From Pseudomonadota bacterium (GTDB taxonomy: Bacteria > Pseudomonadota > Alphaproteobacteria > Rhizobiales > Beijerinckiaceae): a stretch of DNA of 49,489 nt. The stretch covers positions 1-49,489 of the forward strand of contig JAJYCZ010000005.1 of the NCBI GenBank assembly GCA_021777915.1, given 5' to 3'. The position numbers were made by a program, and so were the translations under genes. Below, one piece after another: positions 43,876 through 49,489 of this stretch (positions are counted from its first letter, which is position 1; every line of letters begins with the position of its first letter). Under the pieces are notes generated by a model. The model saw only the letters and a program-made list of their open reading frames with translations. It had not been told where the DNA came from and did not search any database.

Positions 43876-44682
43876 TTATGGGAAGAAGGCGGCGACAGCC
43901 GCGTCGAGCGCATCGCGCATGTCGGGATCGTCGGTCAGCGGCCGCACCATGGCGATGCGGCAGGCGTCCGGCGCCGGCACGCCCTTGACGATCAGCGCCC
44001 CGGCATAGACCAGCAGGCGGGTGGAAATGCCCTCGTCGAGCCCATGGCCCTTGAGATTGCGCGAACGCAGGGCGATCTGGGCCAGCTTTTCCGCCAGCTT
44101 CGGGTCGATCCCGGCCTCGTGGGCGACGATCTCGGCCTCGATTTCCGGGGAGGGGTAGGTGAAATCGAGGGCGCCGAAACGCTGCTTGGTCGAAGGTTTC
44201 AGGTCCTTCATCAACGACTGGTAGCCGGGGTTGTAGGAGATCACCAGCTGGAAGTCGGGATGGGCCGTGACCAGTTCGCCCTTCTTGTCGAGTGGCAGCG
44301 CGCGGCGGTGGTCGGTGAGCGGATGGATGACGACAGTGGTGTCCTGGCGGGCCTCGACCACTTCGTCGAGATAGCAGATGGCGCCCATGCGCGCGGCGGC
44401 GGTCAGCGGCCCGTCCTGCCAGCGGGTGCCGTCGCGGTCGAGCAAAAAACGACCGACGAGATCGGCGGCGGTCATGTCCTCGTTGCAGGCCACGGTGACC
44501 AGCGGGCGGCCCAGGCGGTGGGCCATATATTCGACGAAACGGGATTTGCCGCAGCCCGTGGGGCCCTTGAGCATCATCGGCAGACGCGCGTCATAGGCGG
44601 CCTGGTATTGTTCGATTTCGTGGCCGACGGCGCGGTAATAGGGCGCGGTCTTGACCCGGTACTGGCTTGCAATGTCGTCCAT
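43876..44682 (-). CDS. cbbQ: CbbQ, MoxR-type AAA+ ATPase (RuBisCO activase)
   Basis: LPMMLKGPTGCGKSRFVEYMAHRLGRPLVTVACNEDMTAADLVGRFLL; CYLDEVVEARQDTTVVIHPLTDHRRALPL; adjacency to cbbLS. Confidence 0.95.
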   Translation of the reverse strand: MDDIASQYRVKTAPYYRAVGHEIEQYQAAYDARLPMMLKGPTGCGKSRFVEYMAHRLGRPLVTVACNEDMTAADLVGRFLLDRDGTRWQDGPLTAAARMGAICYLDEVVEARQDTTVVIHPLTDHRRALPLDKKGELVTAHPDFQLVISYNPGYQSLMKDLKPSTKQRFGALDFTYPSPEIEAEIVAHEAGIDPKLAEKLAQIALRSRNLKGHGLDEGISTRLLVYAGALIVKGVPAPDACRIAMVRPLTDDPDMRDALDAAVAAFFP

Positions 44683-44745
44683 CGTCGGAGTCCTTGAGCG
44701 GGTTTCCTCGGCGCGTTTTCTTTGCGGCGGCGCGCATCCGATGAG

Positions 44746-44775
44746 CGCCTTCGGACCGGAGGAAGTCCGAAGGCG
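44746..44775. repeat. Perfect 11-bp inverted repeat in the cbbS-cbbQ intergenic region
   Basis: CGCCTTCGGAC (44746-44756) / GTCCGAAGGCG (44765-44775). Confidence 0.85.
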
Positions 44776-44836
44776 TCCTGGCCATTCGCCCCGGCGCGGG
44801 GCGACGGCGACCGCGTCGGGAGGAGAGGCGCGGGGG

Positions 44837-44865
44837 CCTTGCCCGCCGAAGGTTGGCGGGCAAGG
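44837..44865. repeat. Perfect 11-bp inverted repeat immediately 3' of cbbS
   Basis: CCTTGCCCGCC (44837-44847) / GGCGGGCAAGG (44855-44865), 10 nt past the cbbS stop, no T-tract on the transcribed strand. Confidence 0.88.
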
Positions 44866-44875
44866 ATTTCTCAGG

Positions 44876-45229
44876 TCACGCCGCGGGGCGGAAGATCAGC
44901 ATCGCGGTCCCTTGAGTCTGGCGGACATTGTCGTAGCCGATCAATTTCACCAGATGCCTGGGATTGGCTTTGCGGCAGGCCTCGGCCTCGGCGAGGATGC
45001 GGTCCACGTCGGTTTCGCCGAACATCGGCAGCTTCCACATGTACCAGTAATGCATCATCGCGTGTTCCGGCTCGCAGTGCTCGACCGCCGGGTTCCAGCC
45101 GCTATCGACGATATATTGGACCTGCTTGCGCAGTTCCTCGTCGGTCATGGACGGAAGATAGGAGAAGGTCTCGAACCTCTTGCTGGCTTCGTCGCCCATG
45201 CGGGAGGGATAGTCTTGAACGGTGCTCAT
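44876..45229 (-). CDS. cbbS: Ribulose-bisphosphate carboxylase small subunit (form I)
   Basis: [90 protein letters not shown]. Confidence 0.97.
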   Translation of the reverse strand: MSTVQDYPSRMGDEASKRFETFSYLPSMTDEELRKQVQYIVDSGWNPAVEHCEPEHAMMHYWYMWKLPMFGETDVDRILAEAEACRKANPRHLVKLIGYDNVRQTQGTAMLIFRPAA

Positions 45230-45270
45230 TTTCTAAATCCTGTTCGTTGGATGTCCTTGACGTGCAGTAC

Positions 45271-45360
45271 CGTCATTGCGAGCGGAGCGAAGCAATCCAC
45301 CTGCCGGCGTGTGGAAAGATGGCTTGGATTGCTTCGTCGCTTGCGCTCCTCGCCATGACG
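45271..45360. repeat. Dispersed palindromic repeat (REP/MITE-like) in the cbbL-cbbS intergenic region
   Basis: CGTCATTGCGAGCGGAGCGAAGCAATCCA ... TGGATTGCTTCGTCGCTTGCGCTCCTCGCCATGACG: imperfect long inverted repeat of the widespread 'CATTGCGAGC..GAAGCAATCC' type. Confidence 0.88.
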
Positions 45361-45370
45361 AGGCGTCGCA

Positions 45371-46789
45371 TCAGCGATGGGCGACGTCGAGTTTGTCCAC
45401 CGTGTCGAATTCGAACTTGATCTCCTTCCACGTCTCCATGGCGATCTTCAGTTCGGGCGAGTGCTGGGCGGCCTTGATGAGGATGTCGCGGCCCTCGCGC
45501 TCCAGGTGACGGCCTTCGTTGCGGGCCTGGACGCAGGCTTCCAGCGCCACGCGGTTGGCCGCCGCGCCGGCGGCGTTGCCCCAGGGATGGCCGAGCGTGC
45601 CGCCGCCGAACTGAAGCACCGAGTCGTCGCCGAAGATCGCGACCAGCGCCGGCATGTGCCAGACATGGATGCCGCCCGAAGCCACCGGGAGCAGGCCGGG
45701 CATCTGGCCCCAGTCCTGATCGAAGAAGATGCCCTTGGCGCGGTCTTCCTTGGTGTAGCGCTCGCGCATCATGCCGATCCAGCCGAGCGTCGCCTCGCGG
45801 TCGCCTTCCAGCTTGCCGACGACGGTGCCCGAGTGCAGATGGTCGCCGCCGATCAGGCGCAGCAGCTTGGTCAGCACGCGGAAGTTGATGCCGTGGCGCG
45901 GGTTGCGGTCGATGACCGCGTGCATGGCGCGGTGGACATGCAGCAGCAGGCCGTTGTCGCGGCACCACTTGGAGAGGGAGGTGTGCGCCGCCCAGCCGAG
46001 GGTCAGGTAGTCGCTCATCACGATCTTCGAGCCGATTTCCTTGGCGAATTCGGCGCGCTTGTACACCTCCTCCATGGTCGGAGCGGTGCAGTTCATGTAA
46101 TGGCCCTTCTTCTCGCCGGTTTCGGCCTCCGACTTGTCGATGGCCTCCTGGCAGAACAGGAAGCGGTCGCGCCAGCGCATGAAGGGCTGCGAATTGACGT
46201 TCTCGTCGTCCTTGGTGAAGTCGAGGCCGCCGCGCAGGCACTCATAAACGGCGCGACCGTAGTTCTTGGCAGAGAGGCCGAGCTTGGGCTTGATGGTGCA
46301 CCCCAGGAGCGGACGGCCATATTTGTTGAGCAGGTCGCGCTCGACATAGATGCCGTGGGGCGGTCCGGGGTTGGTCATCACGAACCACAGCGGGAAGCGG
46401 ACATCCTCCAGACGCAAGGAGCGCACGGCCTTGAAGCCGAACACGTTGCCGACCAGCGAGGTGAAGACGTTGACCACCGAGCCTTCCTCGAACAGGCCCA
46501 TCGGATAGGCGATGAAGGCGTAGAAGGCTTCGTCGTCGCCGGGCACGTCCTCGATGGCGTAGGCGCGGCCCTTGTAATAATCGAGATCGGTGAGAAGGTC
46601 GGTCCACACCGTGGTCCAGGTGCCGGTGGAGCTTTCGGCGGCCACCGCGGCGGCGGCTTCCTCGCGCGGCACGCCCGGCTGCGGCACGATCTTGAACACC
46701 GCCAGCACGTCGCTTTCGCGCACCGAATAATTAGGCTCCCAATATGTTTCCCGATATTCCTTCACGCCTGCTTTATAGGTCTTGGCCAT
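45371..46789 (-). CDS. cbbL: Ribulose-bisphosphate carboxylase large subunit (form I, form IA-like)
   Basis: [83 protein letters not shown]; catalytic and [12 protein letters not shown] regions. Confidence 0.98.
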   Translation of the reverse strand: MAKTYKAGVKEYRETYWEPNYSVRESDVLAVFKIVPQPGVPREEAAAAVAAESSTGTWTTVWTDLLTDLDYYKGRAYAIEDVPGDDEAFYAFIAYPMGLFEEGSVVNVFTSLVGNVFGFKAVRSLRLEDVRFPLWFVMTNPGPPHGIYVERDLLNKYGRPLLGCTIKPKLGLSAKNYGRAVYECLRGGLDFTKDDENVNSQPFMRWRDRFLFCQEAIDKSEAETGEKKGHYMNCTAPTMEEVYKRAEFAKEIGSKIVMSDYLTLGWAAHTSLSKWCRDNGLLLHVHRAMHAVIDRNPRHGINFRVLTKLLRLIGGDHLHSGTVVGKLEGDREATLGWIGMMRERYTKEDRAKGIFFDQDWGQMPGLLPVASGGIHVWHMPALVAIFGDDSVLQFGGGTLGHPWGNAAGAAANRVALEACVQARNEGRHLEREGRDILIKAAQHSPELKIAMETWKEIKFEFDTVDKLDVAHR

Positions 46790-46861
46790 TGGGCTTTCCT
46801 CCTTATCGACCGGCTCGCCGCCGGACCGTCGGGCTGCTTTTTGCTCTTGTTTCCGCTTTGA

Positions 46862-46895
46862 TTAAAGTTCATAGTTTTAAGCGTCATATTATACG
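46862..46895. promoter_or_regulatory. Candidate CbbR operator region in the cbbL-cbbR divergent intergenic space
   Basis: TTAAA-gttcatagt-TTTAA dyad (46862-46880) and CGTcatattatACG (46882-46895) in an AT-rich stretch between divergent cbbR and cbbL. Confidence 0.5.
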
Positions 46896-46906
46896 AGAGT
46901 AAAACG

Positions 46907-47800
46907 GTGCTGCGCCGGGTCACCTTGCATCAATTGCGCCTGCTCGCGGCGCTCTCCCAGCACATGAACATGACCCGCGCCGCCGAGAACCTGCATATGA
47001 CGCCCTCGGCTTTCTCCATTCAGATCAAGCAACTGGCGGATGCGTTGGGCGCCCCGCTCCATGAACAGGCGGGAAAGAAGCTTTTTCTCACCGAGGCCGG
47101 GCAGGCGGGGGCGCGGGCGGCGCGGGAAATTCTGGCGCGGCTGGACATGCTGGGCCAGGAGCTGGCGGAAATGCGCGGGCTGGAGCGCGGCGAATTGCGC
47201 CTCGCCATGATCACCACCGCGCGTTACTTCGCCACCCGGCTGATCGGCGACTTCTGCCGTCTGCATCCCAAGATCGAACTGATCATGGAAGTGGTCAACC
47301 GCGACCAGATGCTGGAGCGCATGGCCCAGAACCGCGACGATCTCTACATCATGGGCCGCATCCCCCAGGACATGGAGGTCGAGGCCTTCGCCATCGCGGA
47401 AAATCCGCTGGTCGTGGTGGCGCCTGACGGCCATCCTCTGTGCGGGTCGCGCAAGATCGCCGCGAAAAGCCTCGAAAACGAGCCTTTCCTGCTGCGCGAA
47501 CCGGGCTCCGGCACGCGCCAGGCGACCGAGCGCTATTTCGCCCGCCACGATATCCATCCGCCGACGCGCATGACGCTCGGCAGCGACGAGACCATCAAAC
47601 AGGCGGTGGCCGCCGGTCTCGGCCTGGCGGTGCTTTCGCGCCATGTGCTGACGCTGGAAATGGCGAACGGCCTTTTGCGCGAACTGGACGTCCAGGGCTT
47701 TCCGATCGTCGGCCACTGGTATGTCGCTTATCTGAAAGCCAAGAGATTGCCCCCGGCGGCGACGGCTTTCCTGGAAATGATCAAAGGCGGGCAGGCCTGA
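46907..47800 (+). CDS. cbbR: LysR family transcriptional regulator, CbbR-like
   Basis: N-terminal HTH VTLHQLRLLAALSQHMNMTRAAENLHMTPSAFSIQIKQLADALGAPL; LysR substrate domain; divergent from cbbLSQO. GTG start. Confidence 0.92.
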   Translation: MLRRVTLHQLRLLAALSQHMNMTRAAENLHMTPSAFSIQIKQLADALGAPLHEQAGKKLFLTEAGQAGARAAREILARLDMLGQELAEMRGLERGELRLAMITTARYFATRLIGDFCRLHPKIELIMEVVNRDQMLERMAQNRDDLYIMGRIPQDMEVEAFAIAENPLVVVAPDGHPLCGSRKIAAKSLENEPFLLREPGSGTRQATERYFARHDIHPPTRMTLGSDETIKQAVAAGLGLAVLSRHVLTLEMANGLLRELDVQGFPIVGHWYVAYLKAKRLPPAATAFLEMIKGGQA

Positions 47801-47861
47801 CGCGGGAAGCGCGGCGCCCGCCGGGGCGGACGCCGTCGCTCCGATTCTAGGACGTATGAAT

Positions 47862-48323
47862 TTACATCCCGGCGCCGCCCTTCAGGATTTCATCGGCCGC
47901 TTTCTTCTGGTCCAGACTCAGCGACTCGTAGAGAGGCCGGATCGCCGCGTCCATCGCGCGCAGGGAGTCGAGCTGATCGGCGAGGCGCGTTTCCATGATC
48001 TGCATGGAGTCGAGCAGACCGGCCGATTGCATGGCGCGCGCCTGCTTGACCGCCTGCACGCAGGCCGCCAGGTGTTTCTGCTTGTTGGCGCGGAACGTGT
48101 TGGCGAACACATTCCAGCTCGGCATTTGCTCGTCGGTTATTTTGAGTTCCGCCTTGATATAGGCGAGCTGGCCGTCGATGTGCTGGTCGGCCGCACAGGC
48201 CATCGCGGCGTTTCCGCCGGCGGCTCCGGCCATGCCCGCGTCCTGCGCGCTGGCCGCGCCCGCGGTCGCCAGGACAGCAAAAAACGCCATGCTCAATACA
48301 TTCGGTTTCATGGTCTTCCTCAT
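47862..48323 (-). CDS. Spy/LTXXQ-motif-like periplasmic protein
   Basis: Signal peptide VLSMAFFAVLATAGAASAQ; IDGQLAYIKAELKITDEQMPSWNVFANTFRANKQ resembles the LTxxQ (Spy/CpxP-like) helical repeat. Confidence 0.65.
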   Translation of the reverse strand: MRKTMKPNVLSMAFFAVLATAGAASAQDAGMAGAAGGNAAMACAADQHIDGQLAYIKAELKITDEQMPSWNVFANTFRANKQKHLAACVQAVKQARAMQSAGLLDSMQIMETRLADQLDSLRAMDAAIRPLYESLSLDQKKAADEILKGGAGM

Positions 48324-48376
48324 TTTTCAGACGCGTTGACGTTCGCCCTCGCCACGATGGCCGGCGCGCGGCTCAT

Positions 48377-49489
48377 TCACCACAGGGCGATCGCCGGATA
48401 GGCATAGACGGGATAGGAATAGACTGGCGTCTCATCGATATAATCGTCGGACACGAGATCCACCGTTGAATAGACGGGGGCGGCGTAGCTGACGACAGGG
48501 CTGTACACCGGATAGGCCGCATAGGACGCGAACGGAAAGCCGAAGCCAAGGAAGGGGCTCCAACCGCCGTAAAGCGGGTAGGAGTAGGCGAAGGGATAGC
48601 CGTAATACGGCCAGCCTAACCCCCCGTAATACGGGTAGCCATAGGCCATGCCGGGAAAGAGCATAGCGCTGGTCAACAGGCCCAAGCCAAGCCCAAGGCC
48701 GAAACCGCCCCAGCCGCCGTAACCGCCCCAGCCGCCGTAACCGCCCCAGCCGCCGTAACCGCCCCAGCCGCCGTAACCGCCCCAGCCGCCACGCCCGCCC
48801 CAGCCGCCGTAACCACCCATGCCGCCGTAACCACCCATGCCGCCATACCCGCCCATGCCGCCATACCCGCCGAAACCGCGGTAGCCGCCATAGCCACCGG
48901 CATAGCCGGCGCGGTTAAAATTATTGAAGCCGCCCAGCCGGGATTGCGCGCCGCCCAGGGCGCCCCCCCGCATGGCGGCCGTCCCGCCGCCCAAGGCGGC
49001 CGTGCCGCCATGCAAAGCGCTGGCGCCGCCGTGCAAAGCGCTGGCGCCGCCGATTGAACCGCCCCGGGCGGCTCCAGCCCCGGTCGCGCCGACGTGGGAG
49101 CCGCCATAGGCATGAGAGCCGCCGTATGCGTGGGCGCCGCCATAGGCGTGGGCGCCGCCGTATCCTCCACGGGAGCCGCCATATGCGTGGGCGCCGCCGT
49201 AACCTCCACGGGAGCCGCCGAATGCGCGGGAGCCGCCATAGGCGTGGGCGCCGCCATATCCTCCACGATAGCCGCCAAATGCGCGGGAGCCGCCATAGCC
49301 GTGGAAGCCGCCGCTGCGGAAACCCCCACCTCGAAAGCCGCCGCCGCGGAAACCGCCGCCTCGAAAGCCGCCGCCTCGAAAGCCGCCGCCAAATCCGTGG
49401 AAGCCGCCGCCGTGGAAGCCGCCGCCATGGAATCCGCCGCCGTGGAATCCGCCTCCCCCATGGCCGAAGGCGACGGCTTCGGGATCGCC
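48377..49489 (-). CDS. Gly/Tyr-rich low-complexity repeat protein (5' end outside the window)
   Basis: Frame stays open from 49489 to the stop at 48377 (371 codons): GGGFHGGGFHGFGGGFRGGGFRGG... GGSRAFGG..GGAHAYGG... GGYGGMGGYGGM...GGYGGWGGYGGWGG... then YGYPYYGGLGWPYYGYPFAYSYP tail. The listed ORF 48377..49036 begins at an internal TTG; the true start lies beyond the window. Confidence 0.7.
   Translation of the reverse strand, partial: GDPEAVAFGHGGGGFHGGGFHGGGFHGGGFHGFGGGFRGGGFRGGGFRGGGFRGGGFRSGGFHGYGGSRAFGGYRGGYGGAHAYGGSRAFGGSRGGYGGAHAYGGSRGGYGGAHAYGGAHAYGGSHAYGGSHVGATGAGAARGGSIGGASALHGGASALHGGTAALGGGTAAMRGGALGGAQSRLGGFNNFNRAGYAGGYGGYRGFGGYGGMGGYGGMGGYGGMGGYGGWGGRGGWGGYGGWGGYGGWGGYGGWGGYGGWGGFGLGLGLGLLTSAMLFPGMAYGYPYYGGLGWPYYGYPFAYSYPLYGGWSPFLGFGFPFASYAAYPVYSPVVSYAAPVYSTVDLVSDDYIDETPVYSYPVYAYPAIALW
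48707..48875. repeat. Tandem 18-bp coding repeat (ccccagccgccgtaaccg and variants)
   Basis: Several consecutive near-identical copies encoding GGYGGW / GGYGGM hexapeptides on the minus strand. Confidence 0.9.

Noticed and set aside
45377-46861. 494-aa plus-strand ORF antisense to cbbL
   Set aside because: Opposite the unambiguous RuBisCO large subunit; no supporting motif.
48707-48875. Regularly spaced short repeats resembling a CRISPR array
   Set aside because: Units are contiguous 18-bp in-frame coding repeats with no unique spacers; they encode GGYGGW/GGYGGM hexapeptides.
48673-49461. 262-aa alanine/methionine-rich minus-strand ORF (MGEADSTAADSMAAAST...)
   Set aside because: Alternative frame of the Gly-rich repeat DNA; the Gly/Tyr frame gives a coherent modular protein with a structured C-terminus.

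Overview
This 49.5 kb GC-rich window looks like alphaproteobacterial (Hyphomicrobiales-like) chromosome; the taxonomy is inferred from gene content and order only. From left to right it holds: (1) a decayed edge, with the start of an IS30-like transposase gene abutting a truncated sulfotransferase and a 3' remnant of a cephalosporin-hydroxylase-like gene; (2) an FMN reductase, a patatin, a YejA-type solute-binding protein, an IalB-family protein, hspQ, a malyl-CoA lyase, an nnrE/nnrD fusion and a CDGSH protein; (3) tRNA-Leu, tig, clpP, clpX, lon, HU, tRNA-Val, a ClpP-fold-like secreted protein and tRNA-Asp; (4) a complete nuoA-N operon, followed by birA, an RNase J-like gene and a methylmalonyl-CoA epimerase-like gene; (5) a TAXI-type binding protein, nrdR, ribD, ribE and a cardiolipin-synthase-like gene; (6) a form I RuBisCO operon cbbL-cbbS-cbbQ-cbbO (minus strand) with divergent cbbR; (7) a Spy/LTXXQ-like protein and a very Gly/Tyr-rich repeat protein running off the right edge. 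Most of the window is conserved core. I did not find a clear new multigene system. The observations most worth following up are the non-coding structure of the cbb operon (a dispersed palindromic repeat between cbbL and cbbS, two perfect 11-bp hairpins between cbbS and cbbQ, and a strong terminator after cbbO), a 70-aa membrane microprotein translationally coupled between nuoD and nuoE, the IS30/sulfotransferase junction, a tail-to-tail gene overlap built on a 12-bp repeat, and the Gly-rich repeat protein.
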